Below, in pieces: positions 25,800 through 34,659 of a stretch of DNA of 64,000 nucleotides. Origin of the DNA: Ferrovibrio terrae_A. Lineage in GTDB: Bacteria; Pseudomonadota; Alphaproteobacteria; Ferrovibrionales; Ferrovibrionaceae. Location of the stretch: positions 47,821-111,820 of the forward strand of contig NZ_CALSAN010000014.1 of NCBI RefSeq assembly GCF_943372915.1. The letters run 5' to 3'. The translations under genes and the position numbers were made by a program. Within the stretch, counting starts at the first letter, position 1. Each line of letters opens with the position of its first letter. The notes under the pieces were generated by a model. That model saw nothing but the letters and a program-made list of their open reading frames with translations, did no database searches and was not told the origin of the DNA.

Positions 25800-27290
25800 A
25801 TGCAGATGGTTTTCGACATTGCCGCCCGCCGCGCTGAGCTGAGCCCTGACAAGATCGCCTTCATCGAGCGTGAAAGTGGTCGCCGCCTGACCTATCGCGA
25901 CCTTGATGATCGTGCCTGCCGCTTTGCCGCCTGGCTGCAGGCGAACGGCATCGCCCGTGGCGATCGCATCGCCATCCTCTGTCAGAACAGCACCAGCTTT
26001 TTCGAGATCCTGTTTGCCTGCGGCAAGCTGGGGGCCATCCTAGTGCCGCTGAACTGGCGTCAGCCGGCACCGGAGCTGATCCCGGTGGCGCAGGATGCCG
26101 CGCCGAAGCTGCTGATCCATGATGCCGAGCATGCCGCCCTGGCGGCAGAACTGAACCTGCCGCTGCTGTCCTTCGCCGCTTACGAACAGGCTGTCGCCAC
26201 CGCGGCGCCGGGCCAGTACGACACGGCATGGGAGCCGGATCGCATCTGGTACATGCTCTATACCTCGGGCACCACCGGCAAGCCCAAGGCGGTGATCCAG
26301 ACACCGCGCATGGCCTATGCCAATGCGATCAATATCGGCCAGGCCATCGACCTGACCTCCAGCGATACGACGCTGAATTTCCTGCCACTGTTCCATACGG
26401 CCGGCATCAACCTACATACCCTGCCGCTGCTGATGTGGGGCGGCACCATTCAGGTGCTGAAGAAATTCGAGATCGATCCGGTGATGACCGCACTGCAGAC
26501 CGGCGACTGCACGGCCTTTTTCGGTGTGCCGGCCATTTATCAGGCGATCAGCCTGCATAAGGATTTTGCCACGGCCGAGTTCACCAAGGTGCGCAGCTGG
26601 GGCTGTGGGGGCGCGCCGCTGCCGGCCAGCCTGATCGAACTGTTTGCCGGGCGCGGCGTTCTGGTCTGCAACGGCATGGGCATGACCGAGACCGGCCCCA
26701 CCGTGTTCCTGATGGATCGCGCCCATGCCCAGACGAAAATTGGCTCCGTGGGCAAGCCGCAGATTCTCGCCGAAGTGCGCGTGGTGGATGACAATGACCA
26801 GCCCCTGCCCGTCGACCACGCCGGTGAGCTGCAGATCCGCGGTCCCGGCATCACGCCGGGCTACTGGAACAACGAGGCGGCGACCAGCGCCGCCTTCACC
26901 AGCGATGGCTGGCTGCGCACCGGCGATGTCGCCCGCCGCGATACGGACGGCTATTACTATATTGTCGACCGGATCAAGGACATGTTCATTTCCGGTGGCG
27001 AGAACGTCTATCCGGCCGAGGTCGAGATCGCGATCTACAAATTCCCGGGCGTCCTGGAATGCGCAGTAATCGGCGTGCCGGATGAGAAATGGGGCGAAGT
27101 CGGCTGTGCCTATGTGCTGCCCCACCCAGATGCAGCGATGGATGCCGAAGCGCTACGCGCCTTCTGCCGACAGAACTTGGCGGCCTACAAGGTGCCCAAG
27201 CATATCCGCATCATCGAGGATTTCCCGCGCACGGCCGCTGGCAAGGTGCAGAAACACGTGCTGCGCAATCGGTTTGCAGGAACGCCATGA
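25800..27290 (+). CDS. AMP-forming acyl-CoA synthetase (class I adenylate-forming)
   Basis: This 496-residue ligase would activate a carboxylic acid to its CoA thioester, with ATP going to AMP. Motifs in order are the P-loop-like YTSGTTGKPKAV (about residue 156), the GMGMTETGPTVFL region, GWLRTGDVARRDTDGYYYIVDR with the hinge Asp, ISGGENVYPAEVE, and the catalytic Lys in PRTAAGKVQK. The substrate is unknown; the context is a divergent liv-type importer plus hydratases. The start follows the upstream stop by two bases and its own stop overlaps the next ATG. Confidence 0.93.
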   Translation: MQMVFDIAARRAELSPDKIAFIERESGRRLTYRDLDDRACRFAAWLQANGIARGDRIAILCQNSTSFFEILFACGKLGAILVPLNWRQPAPELIPVAQDAAPKLLIHDAEHAALAAELNLPLLSFAAYEQAVATAAPGQYDTAWEPDRIWYMLYTSGTTGKPKAVIQTPRMAYANAINIGQAIDLTSSDTTLNFLPLFHTAGINLHTLPLLMWGGTIQVLKKFEIDPVMTALQTGDCTAFFGVPAIYQAISLHKDFATAEFTKVRSWGCGGAPLPASLIELFAGRGVLVCNGMGMTETGPTVFLMDRAHAQTKIGSVGKPQILAEVRVVDDNDQPLPVDHAGELQIRGPGITPGYWNNEAATSAAFTSDGWLRTGDVARRDTDGYYYIVDRIKDMFISGGENVYPAEVEIAIYKFPGVLECAVIGVPDEKWGEVGCAYVLPHPDAAMDAEALRAFCRQNLAAYKVPKHIRIIEDFPRTAAGKVQKHVLRNRFAGTP

Positions 27291-27652
27291 TCAGTCTCGA
27301 CCGCAGCCTGAGCCAGGACGAGTTTAACCGCTTTGCCACTGTCAGCGGTGACAACAACCCGATCCATGTCGACCCGGCGTTTTCAGCCCGCACCCGCTTC
27401 GGCCGCACGGTCAGCCACGGCATGCTGCTCTATACAGTGCTGTGGGGCATGATCCAGAAGCAGTATCCCGGCGCGCGCCAGATCAGTCAGGCTTTGATGT
27501 TTCCCAATCCGGCCTATGCCGGGGATATGCACCGCTTCACCCTGACCGAGACCGCGGCGCTGGGCGGCAGCCGCGTGCTGACTACGCAGGTAACCCGCGT
27601 TGCCGATGGCGCAGTGGTGCTGGATGGCCAAACGGAGATCGCCCTGCCATGA
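27287..27652 (+). CDS. MaoC-like (R)-enoyl-CoA hydratase domain protein
   Basis: This 121-residue hot-dog-fold protein has the MaoC signature FATVSGDNNPIHVDPAFSA. The catalytic Asp and His are in D-N-N-P-I-H, and RTVSHGMLL is the second typical segment. Such proteins hydrate 2-enoyl-CoA to (R)-3-hydroxyacyl-CoA. It overlaps the ligase by 4 bp (ATGA) and the next MaoC-like gene by 4 bp, and the pair may form a heterodimer. Confidence 0.88.
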   Translation: MISLDRSLSQDEFNRFATVSGDNNPIHVDPAFSARTRFGRTVSHGMLLYTVLWGMIQKQYPGARQISQALMFPNPAYAGDMHRFTLTETAALGGSRVLTTQVTRVADGAVVLDGQTEIALP

Positions 27653-28038
27653 GCGACGCATCCATCAGCCATAAGGGCATGCGGGTCGGCGATCATGCCG
27701 AAATTCGTCGCAGCTTCACCGCCGATGACCTTACCGCCTTCCAGGCACTGGCTGGCGGCACGGCGCCGCTGACCACCGTGCCCGAACCCCTGATCGGTGC
27801 GCTGTTTTCCTACCTTCTGGGTGTCGAACTGCCCGGCTTCGGCACCAATTATCTGAAGCAGGAGCTTGGCTTCGAGAAAGCCGCGCCGGTGGGCACGGAG
27901 CTGATCGCGCGGGTCGAGATCACGCGCCTGCGTCCCGACAAGCATCTGGTCGATCTCGCCACCACCTGCTCTGATGCCGCCGGCACAATTTACTGTCGCG
28001 GCCGCGCCCTGGTGCTGGCCAAGGATGTCGGGGCCTGA
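27649..28038 (+). CDS. MaoC-like protein lacking the catalytic motif
   Basis: This 129-residue hot-dog-fold protein is similar in length and layout to the preceding MaoC protein (HAEIRRSFTADDLTAFQALAGG at residues about 16-37). The D-x-N-P-x-H motif is absent: the corresponding part reads GGTAPLTTVPEPLIGALF. It is therefore probably a non-catalytic partner of a heterodimeric hydratase, as seen in some two-gene MaoC systems. The ATG at 27649 overlaps the previous stop. Confidence 0.8.
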   Translation: MSDASISHKGMRVGDHAEIRRSFTADDLTAFQALAGGTAPLTTVPEPLIGALFSYLLGVELPGFGTNYLKQELGFEKAAPVGTELIARVEITRLRPDKHLVDLATTCSDAAGTIYCRGRALVLAKDVGA

Positions 28039-28045
28039 CGGCGTG

Positions 28046-28831
28046 ATGCATGTCCTCGACAAGGGCCACGGCCGGCCGCTGATCTTCCTGCATGGCTGGT
28101 CCAGCCATGGCGGCTATTTTGCCCCCCAGGTGGAGAGCCTGAGCAGCAGCTGCCGGCTGGTGATCCCCGATCTGCCCGGCCATCGCAACAGCTGGGCGCC
28201 GCTGAACGAACTCAATATCCGGAAATTAGCCGACGACCTGCATGCCTTGATCGTGGAGCGCAAACTGAATGACGCGGTCCTGATCGGCTGGTCGATGGGC
28301 GCCATGGTGGCATTCGACTACATCGCCCAATACGGCAGCGACCAGATCGGCGGCCTGGTCATCGAAGATATGACTGTCAAGATCACCAACGAGCCCGGCT
28401 GGCGCTTCGGCATTCGCAACGGTTTTGACGCCGCGCAGAGCGAAGCCGCGGTTGAGGCCATGCGCAACGACTGGATCTCCTACAGCCAGAATGCCATGCC
28501 GCGTCTCTTCGCCCGCGGCCGTATTCCCGATGCCAAGACCGGCGGCTGGGTCGCCAACGAGATCATGAACAATGACGGCCAGGCCATGGCGGCACTGTGG
28601 TCGTCAATGGCCCAGCAGGATTTCCGCTGCCTGTTGCCGCAACTGGCCCTGCCGGTGCTGGTACTGCATGGCGGCGAGAGCCAGCTTTACGAACCCGCCG
28701 TCGGGCAGTGGCTGGCCGCCAACATCGCCGGCGCACGGCGATACTGCTTCGACAATGCCGGCCATACGCCGCATCTCGAGGTGCCGGACGACTACAACCG
28801 CGCACTGACCAGTTTTATCACGTCCCTGTGA
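28046..28831 (+). CDS. Alpha/beta hydrolase, last gene of the acyl-CoA operon
   Basis: This 261-residue alpha/beta-hydrolase has the HGW oxyanion motif (LIFLHGWSSHGG), the nucleophile elbow GWSMG and the catalytic His near AGHTPHLEVPD. It may be a thioesterase or esterase removing CoA or an ester from the pathway intermediate. ATGs at 28046 and 28025 are both in frame; the second overlaps the MaoC-like gene by 14 bp. The other arm of the regulon also ends in an alpha/beta hydrolase. Confidence 0.83.
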   Translation: MHVLDKGHGRPLIFLHGWSSHGGYFAPQVESLSSSCRLVIPDLPGHRNSWAPLNELNIRKLADDLHALIVERKLNDAVLIGWSMGAMVAFDYIAQYGSDQIGGLVIEDMTVKITNEPGWRFGIRNGFDAAQSEAAVEAMRNDWISYSQNAMPRLFARGRIPDAKTGGWVANEIMNNDGQAMAALWSSMAQQDFRCLLPQLALPVLVLHGGESQLYEPAVGQWLAANIAGARRYCFDNAGHTPHLEVPDDYNRALTSFITSL

Positions 28832-28929
28832 CCGGACCGACTTCACTCTGAACCTGTAACGGCCATCACTTGCCTGCAGTCTCGCATCGGAAAACACTCG
28901 CTGCGATTTCACAGGGAGGCCGGAAGGCA

Positions 28930-29547
28930 ATGTCGTACTGGATGAATGGCTGGCGTCTGACTGGCCTGCTGACGGCCCTCCTCAGCCTGATGGTGCTCGG
29001 CATCGTGGCCGCCGACGGCTTTTCCGTCGATGCCATCCGCACCGCGATCCGTGCCACGGCACGCACGTCGCTGCTGCTGTTCCTGCCGACCTTCATCGCC
29101 TCGGCGCTGGTCGCCTTGTGGCCTGGCAGCAAGACACGCTGGCTGCTGCGCAACCGCCGCTATATCGGCGTCGGCTTTGCCGCATCGCATGGCCTGCACG
29201 CCATTGTCATTATCGCCTTTGCCATCCGCGATCCTGCACTGTTCAGCAGCATGACCAGCATCGGCACGCTGGTCAGCGGCGGCTCGGCCTATCTGTTCAT
29301 CCTGCTGATGGCGGCCACATCCTTCGACCGCGCGGTGGCGTGGCTGGGCGCGCGCAACTGGCGCATCCTGCACTGGTGCGGCGCCTGGTATATCGCGCTG
29401 TCCTTCATCATCACCAATGCCAAGCGCACACCAGACATGCCGCTCTACTGGCTGCCGGTGGTTCTGGTGCTGCTGGCCATTGCGCTGCGCATCGCCGGCT
29501 GGTGGCGCAGGCGGGGAAAACTGCGCGCGGCTAGTGTGCCGGCCTAG
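28930..29547 (+). CDS. Ferric-reductase-like transmembrane protein (MsrQ-like)
   Basis: This 205-residue inner-membrane protein has about six helices. His residues in ASHGLHAIVI and in the WRILHWCGAWYIAL segment could ligate haem, as in the YedZ/MsrQ family, which feeds electrons to periplasmic methionine sulfoxide reductase. No msrP gene is adjacent, so the redox partner is unknown. The start at 28930 has a GGAAGG SD. Its 3' end overlaps the convergent tctA stop by 17 bp. Confidence 0.75.
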   Translation: MSYWMNGWRLTGLLTALLSLMVLGIVAADGFSVDAIRTAIRATARTSLLLFLPTFIASALVALWPGSKTRWLLRNRRYIGVGFAASHGLHAIVIIAFAIRDPALFSSMTSIGTLVSGGSAYLFILLMAATSFDRAVAWLGARNWRILHWCGAWYIALSFIITNAKRTPDMPLYWLPVVLVLLAIALRIAGWWRRRGKLRAASVPA

Positions 29548-31036
29548 ACCGCAGCCGCCGGACCGCCCAGCTGGCCAACGGCCAGAACAGGATGGTCATG
29601 GTGGCAACGCCAAGACCGGCGGCAATCGGGCGTTCGAAGAAGATCATCAGGTTGCCATCGGACTTGATCATCGAGGTGACGAAATTTTCCTCCAGCATGG
29701 TGCCCAGCACCACGCCCAGGATGGCGGGTGCCACCGGGAAGCCATTCTCCTCCATCACATAGGCCAGCAGGCCGAAGACCAGCGTGATGGTGACGCCGAA
29801 GACTGTGTTGTTGATGGCAAACGAGCCGACCGCGCAGAACAGCAGGATCACCGGCATCAGGATATTGCCCGGCACGCGCAGGATATTGGTCGACAGCCGG
29901 ATCGCCAGCCAGCCGAGCGGCACCATGATGATATTGGCCACGATGAACACCAGGAAGATGGCGTAGACATTCTCCGGGTTGTTCAGGAACAGCGTCGGGC
30001 CGGGATTGAGTCCCTTCAGATACAGCACGCCAATGGCAATCGCCGTGATCGAGTCGCCCGGAATGCCGAAGACCAGGGCCGGAATCCAGGCCCCGGCCAG
30101 CGAGGAATTGTTGGCCGCACCGGACTCGACGATGCCTTCGACATGACCGGTACCGAATTTCTCCGGCTCCTTGGAGAATTTCTTGCTGACGGCATAGGAC
30201 ATCCAGGATGCCATATCGGCGCCGGCGCCCGGCTGGATGCCCACCAGCGTACCCAGCACGCTGCCACGCAGGATGGCGCCGGGATATTTCAGCAGCAAAT
30301 CCCACATGCCGGTGAAGACATTGCCCAGCCGCTTGATCACCAGACGCGCCGGCGGATCGGTGTTCACGACAAAACGCAGCACTTCCGAGATGGCGAACAT
30401 GCCGACCATCATCGGAATCATGCTGACCCCGCCCATCAACTCGGTATTGCCGAAAGTAAAGCGCGGATAGCCACCCGGATTCTCAAGGCCGACACAGCCG
30501 ACCAGCAGGCCGATCAGCAGTGAAATGATCGCCTTCAGCACGCTGCTGCTGCCGATGAAGACGGCCGCGGACAGGCCAAGGATCACCAGCCAGAAGTATT
30601 CGAAGGATGAGAATTTCAGCGCCACCTCGGCCAGCGCCGGTGCCGCCGTGATCAGCACCGCCGTGCCGAACAGGCCGCCAATCGCCGAGAAAACCAGTCC
30701 GGCCCCCAGCGCCGTCTCGGCCTGCCCTTTCAGGGTCATCTGGTAGGCTTCATCGGTATAGGCGGCCGAAGCCGGCGTGCCGGGAATGCGCAGCAAGGCA
30801 CCGGGGATGTCGCCCGAGAAGATCGCCATGGCGGTGGCGGTGACAATGGCGGCGACAGCCGGCACCGGCGGCATGAAGAAGGTGATCGGCACCAGCAGCG
30901 CGGTGGCCATTGTGGCCGTCAATCCCGGGATGGCGCCGACAAACAGGCCGAAGGCCGCCGAACACAGCATGACGAGCAGTACATAGGGATCGAATACCAG
31001 CTGGAAAGCCTGCGCGACGTAATCGACAAAACCCAT
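29531..31036 (-). CDS. tctA: Tripartite tricarboxylate transporter, large permease TctA
   Basis: This 501-residue polytopic permease of the TTT family has the TctA signatures GAIPGLTATMATALLVP, SGDIPGALLRIPGTPASAAYTDEA and GVLYLKGLNPGPTL. About 11 to 12 helices are visible. It takes up a carboxylate with TctB and the periplasmic TctC. The ATG at 31036 has an AAGGAG SD and gives the normal family length. It is the last gene of tctCBA. Confidence 0.93.
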   Translation of the reverse strand: MGFVDYVAQAFQLVFDPYVLLVMLCSAAFGLFVGAIPGLTATMATALLVPITFFMPPVPAVAAIVTATAMAIFSGDIPGALLRIPGTPASAAYTDEAYQMTLKGQAETALGAGLVFSAIGGLFGTAVLITAAPALAEVALKFSSFEYFWLVILGLSAAVFIGSSSVLKAIISLLIGLLVGCVGLENPGGYPRFTFGNTELMGGVSMIPMMVGMFAISEVLRFVVNTDPPARLVIKRLGNVFTGMWDLLLKYPGAILRGSVLGTLVGIQPGAGADMASWMSYAVSKKFSKEPEKFGTGHVEGIVESGAANNSSLAGAWIPALVFGIPGDSITAIAIGVLYLKGLNPGPTLFLNNPENVYAIFLVFIVANIIMVPLGWLAIRLSTNILRVPGNILMPVILLFCAVGSFAINNTVFGVTITLVFGLLAYVMEENGFPVAPAILGVVLGTMLEENFVTSMIKSDGNLMIFFERPIAAGLGVATMTILFWPLASWAVRRLRSRPAH

Positions 31037-31047
31037 GGCTCCGCTCC

Positions 31048-31518
31048 TTACCAGTGCAGGCCCTGCAGCAGCCCCCAGGGCAGCGGCACGCGGAGAAGTT
31101 TGTAGAAGATGGTGTGGATCAGCAGAGTCACGCCAACCGCGATCGGCAGGATCAGCACGATGCGCACGCCCAGCGACAGGAACAGTGCCGCCAGGATCAG
31201 CGTGCTGCTGATGATGAAGCCGAGAAAATTCGAGCAGAACACATAGAAAAGCAGCGCGCCGATCACGAGCAGGAAGTTCACCACATGCGGCAGCGAGCGT
31301 GTCCATGCGCCGAGGCTGACCAGGGCCTGGCGCTGGCCGCGGATGCCGCGCCAGATCAGCAGCAGCGAACAGCCGAGCAGCAGGAAAGCCAGCAGGGCCG
31401 GGAATGCCGAGGGGCCGATATTCTGCCCCGGGGTGGGTGGATACTGGCTCACGGTAACCAGGACGGCGACAGCCAGAATGGCGAGCACAAACCCGCTCAG
31501 AGCATCATGAATTCGCAT
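31048..31518 (-). CDS. tctB: Tripartite tricarboxylate transporter, small permease TctB
   Basis: This 156-residue membrane protein has four helices (LSGFVLAILAVAVLVT, FPALLAFLLLGCSLLLIW, LPHVVNFLLVIGALLFYVF and FIISSTLILAALFLSLGV...). It is the usual length for TctB and is placed between tctC and tctA, 11 bp before tctA. A stem-loop separates it from tctC. Confidence 0.9.
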   Translation of the reverse strand: MRIHDALSGFVLAILAVAVLVTVSQYPPTPGQNIGPSAFPALLAFLLLGCSLLLIWRGIRGQRQALVSLGAWTRSLPHVVNFLLVIGALLFYVFCSNFLGFIISSTLILAALFLSLGVRIVLILPIAVGVTLLIHTIFYKLLRVPLPWGLLQGLHW

Positions 31519-31546
31519 TGCGCCAACCTGCCGGACGGGGAAATCT

Positions 31547-31573
31547 CCGGTGCGGCATTGCGCGCCGCACCGG
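31547..31573 (-). promoter_or_regulatory. Stem-loop between tctC and tctB
   Basis: Perfect 10-bp inverted repeat (CCGGTGCGGC / GCCGCACCGG) with a 7-base loop, 20 bp after the tctC stop. No T-run follows. It occupies the same operon position as the stem-loops after the aap and liv binding-protein genes. Confidence 0.7.
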
Positions 31574-31593
31574 CAGTTTTCAGAAAACGCGGA

Positions 31594-32565
31594 TTACTTG
31601 GCGATCCCGACCGCCTTCATCACCGCGCCCAGATCGGCATCGGACTTGGCCATGAACTTGGCGTAATCCTCCGGCCCGGCCCAGATAATGCCGAAGCCGC
31701 GCTGTGCCATGAAGCCCTGGTAGTCCTTGCTGTCATAGACCTTCTTCAGCACGGCGAGCAGCTTGTCGGAGACTTCCTTCGACACGCCTTTCGGTGCGGC
31801 AATGCCGCGCCAGGCTGCCATGGTCCAGTCACTGCCCACTGCACTCTTCAGCGTCGGGACATTGGGGAACAGCGCCGAGGGCTTGGGGTCCATGATGGCC
31901 AGGCTCTTCACCTTGCCGGCTTCGATCAGCGCGCGCGCCTCGGGCAGCGAGCACGGCACGATCTGCACACCGCCGGCGATCATATCCTGCAGGCCCGGTG
32001 CTGCGCCGTTGCTCGGCACCCAGGCCACGGTGGCCGGATCGATCTTCTGGTCGCGCAGCAAACCGGCAATGGCGAGATGCCAGATGCCGCCCTGGCCGGT
32101 ACCCGAAGCCTTGAACTTGCCCGGACTGGCCTTGATCGCCGCCAGCAGCTCGTTGACCGTCTTGTAGGGCGAGTCAGCCGGCACATGGATGCCAGCCGGA
32201 TCGGCATTGACCAGACCGATCGGCGTGTAGGAGGACGGCGTCAGCTCGGTGAGGCCCTGCCAGTGCATCATGGCGATCTCGACCGTGATCATGCCGATGG
32301 TGTAGCCATCGGGCGCGGCCTGGGCGATGGCGGAGTGGCCGACCACGCCGCTGCCGCCGGTGCGGTTCACCACATTCACCGGCTGGCCGAGTTCCTTTTC
32401 CATCAGGCTGGCAATGATGCGCGCAGTGGCGTCGGTGCCGCCACCAGCACCCCAGGGCACGATCATGGTGATCGGACGATCCGGATAAGCTGCCTGTGCG
32501 CCGGCCGCAACGAGCATGGCCGCGCCTGCCACCAGTCCGGTGACGAATGCCTTGAACCCACGCAT
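31594..32565 (-). CDS. tctC: Tripartite tricarboxylate transporter, binding protein TctC
   Basis: This 323-residue exported protein has a signal peptide (MRGFKAFVTGLVAGAAMLVA, cleavage near QAA). The mature Bug-type fold shows YPDRPITMIVPWGAGGGTDATAR and the conserved WVPSNGAAPGLQDMIAGGVQ. It captures the carboxylate in the periplasm and delivers it to TctAB. It is the first gene of tctCBA and lies behind a Crp/Fnr gene on the same strand, with 177 bp between. Confidence 0.92.
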   Translation of the reverse strand: MRGFKAFVTGLVAGAAMLVAAGAQAAYPDRPITMIVPWGAGGGTDATARIIASLMEKELGQPVNVVNRTGGSGVVGHSAIAQAAPDGYTIGMITVEIAMMHWQGLTELTPSSYTPIGLVNADPAGIHVPADSPYKTVNELLAAIKASPGKFKASGTGQGGIWHLAIAGLLRDQKIDPATVAWVPSNGAAPGLQDMIAGGVQIVPCSLPEARALIEAGKVKSLAIMDPKPSALFPNVPTLKSAVGSDWTMAAWRGIAAPKGVSKEVSDKLLAVLKKVYDSKDYQGFMAQRGFGIIWAGPEDYAKFMAKSDADLGAVMKAVGIAK

Positions 32566-32742
32566 GGGTATCCCTCCTGCTGATTGACGTTTCCTCGATG
32601 CCTGTCGCGTCGTTCAACCGCGCGTCAGTGCACCATCAGGGTACTATCTCCCATCTGATATGTCAGAGCAATGTGGAAACGCGCGGGCCTGCCGGCGCTT
32701 TGCAGCGCAGCATCACTTGTATTGCGGGATGACAGGTAGGTT

Positions 32743-33477
32743 TTAGGCCAGGCCGTGGCCGCTCTGGCGCACATCCAGCCGCACGATCGCCTGTTCCAGC
32801 GCGCCGCGGTCGGTCAGATAGTAGGTCTTGTCCTTGCGCGTGACCTGACCGCCATGCAGCAGGTTGGCCAGCACGCGCGCCACCGTCTCGCGCGTGGTGG
32901 CGGCGCGGCGGGCGATCTCATGCTGCTTGGGCATCGGATAGATCATCCAGCCATCGGCATTCAGTGGATCCTGACGCGCCAGCTTCAGCAATTCGCGATA
33001 CACGCGCTGGATCGCGCCCAGCGTGGCAAGATCCATGATGCGTTCGTTGTTGGCGCGGATGATCGCGGTGAGCCGGCGCATCACCTTGAGACCGACCATC
33101 GGCTCGCGTGCCACCAGCGCCTCGAAGGCCTTGGGCGGCAGGGCCGCCAGCCGGCAGGTGGTCTGCGCCACCACGCTGGCCGAACGACGCTCGCCGTCGA
33201 TGGCGGCGATCTCGCCGAAATAGCTGCCGGCGGAAACCAGCGCATAGGAAATCTCGCGGCCATTGCCGGAGAAGTTCACCACCTCGACGGTGCCATCGAC
33301 GACGAAATAGACATCGCGGCTGTCGCTGTTGCGATCCAGAATCTGTTCATGGGCAGCGAAGCGGCGCCACTGGCAGGCGCGCTCGACATCGGCGCGCGCG
33401 GCCGGGCTGAGTTCGCTCAGCAGTTCGATCTTTTCCAGACTGTCGGGCGCAGTGGCGCCAACGGCTGCCTTGGCCAT
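32743..33477 (-). CDS. Crp/Fnr family transcriptional regulator
   Basis: This 244-residue regulator has an N-terminal cyclic-nucleotide-binding-like domain with PFAM-type segments VYFVVDGTVEVV and GSYFGEIAAIDGERRSASVV (residues about 55-120). A C-terminal winged helix follows (KQHEIARRAATTRETVARVL). The FGEIAAIDGERRSA motif retains the cAMP-pocket Glu and Arg, so it may bind a cyclic nucleotide; no Fnr cysteine cluster is present. The ATG at 33477 has an AGGGGG SD. It lies upstream of tctCBA on the same strand and could control it. Confidence 0.88.
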   Translation of the reverse strand: MAKAAVGATAPDSLEKIELLSELSPAARADVERACQWRRFAAHEQILDRNSDSRDVYFVVDGTVEVVNFSGNGREISYALVSAGSYFGEIAAIDGERRSASVVAQTTCRLAALPPKAFEALVAREPMVGLKVMRRLTAIIRANNERIMDLATLGAIQRVYRELLKLARQDPLNADGWMIYPMPKQHEIARRAATTRETVARVLANLLHGGQVTRKDKTYYLTDRGALEQAIVRLDVRQSGHGLA

Positions 33478-33522
33478 GAAATTCCCCCTGCCCAATGATA
33501 CCGACTTCAGCCTATACCGGCG

Positions 33523-34659
33523 TCAGCGCGCTGCGGCTGACCGCCCGAGGGCGGCAAACAGATTGAGCAGCATCTGCTTGCGGTCGAGATTGACCGATTC
33601 CCCGCGGTCGAGCAAGCGACCCAGCTGTTCCCAGTCCTCGGCCCAGCGGGCCGGTCCCTGCCATTGCGCCAGACGCTGGGCCAGGGCGGTTTCGCCGGGG
33701 AAGATTTCTGCCCAACCGACGCCGCCGATCCGGCCGGCGGCGGCGGCACGCACCAATCGCGCCAGCCACCAGCGGAACAATTCAGTCATCAGTTGAAAAC
33801 CGGCACCGCTGCGGTCGCGCGCCAGGGTATCGCCAAAGGCATGCAGCTTGGCAATATCGGGCTTGGGCAGCTGGGCCACCATGTCGAGCAGGCCATGCAG
33901 CAGCTTGAGGCCGCCCTGCGCCGCCAGCGTCACCGCCCGGCCGGGCGAGCCTTCGGCCAGCACGCCAAGACCACGCCGTTCGGCCGCATCCAGATCGGGT
34001 AACAGGCCGGTCAGTGCCTGCTGCATCGCCGCCTCATCCAACGGCTTGAGCGCAAGGCGGCGGCAGCGCGAGCGGATGGTCGGCAGCAGGCTGCCCGGCG
34101 CATGGCTGACCAACAGCAGCACCGCATTCGGTGGCGGCTCTTCCAGGATCTTAAGCAGCGCATTGGCAGCATTGATGTTCATGTCATCGGCGGCATCGAC
34201 GATGCAGACGCGATAGCCGCCTTCGGCAGCGGTCTTGCCAAAGCGGTCGATCACCGCACGCACGTCCTGCACCACGACATCGCCGCGCCAGCGATCATTC
34301 TTGTCGTCCCAGCTGCGCTCCACCGTGATCAGGTCGGCATGGCCGGCATTGGCGACACGACTGAAAACCGGATTGTCTTCCGGGATCGCCAGCGTGTCGG
34401 GCAGCACCGGTGCATCACCGAACAGGCTGGGTCCGGAATCGAAACCGCTGGCCGGGCCATGCGCGAGCAGGAACCGGGCGAAGCGGAAGGCCAGTGTCGA
34501 TTTGCCGACCCCGCGCGGCCCGGTGATCATCCAGGCATGCGGCAGGCGGCCAGAACCCCAGGCTTCCAGCAGTGCCGTCTCGGCCGCCGCGTGGCCGAAC
34601 AGGGCGGCATTGTGCCGTGGCCCCCAGGAGGCGGCGTCCTGTGGTTCGTAATCGCTCAT
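33523..34659 (-). CDS. holB: DNA polymerase III subunit delta'
   Basis: This 378-residue clamp-loader subunit has an AAA+ fold: GPRGVGKSTLAFRFARFLLA (Walker A-like) and VCIVDAADDMNINAANALLKILEEPP (the Walker B and helix region typical of delta'). PGSLLPTIRSRCRRL supplies the SRC motif. It loads the beta clamp onto DNA with the gamma/tau and delta subunits. It overlaps the tmk stop by 4 bp and continues the mltB-rlpA-dacA-tmk gene run, a conserved alphaproteobacterial order. Confidence 0.93.
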   Translation of the reverse strand: MSDYEPQDAASWGPRHNAALFGHAAAETALLEAWGSGRLPHAWMITGPRGVGKSTLAFRFARFLLAHGPASGFDSGPSLFGDAPVLPDTLAIPEDNPVFSRVANAGHADLITVERSWDDKNDRWRGDVVVQDVRAVIDRFGKTAAEGGYRVCIVDAADDMNINAANALLKILEEPPPNAVLLLVSHAPGSLLPTIRSRCRRLALKPLDEAAMQQALTGLLPDLDAAERRGLGVLAEGSPGRAVTLAAQGGLKLLHGLLDMVAQLPKPDIAKLHAFGDTLARDRSGAGFQLMTELFRWWLARLVRAAAAGRIGGVGWAEIFPGETALAQRLAQWQGPARWAEDWEQLGRLLDRGESVNLDRKQMLLNLFAALGRSAAAR

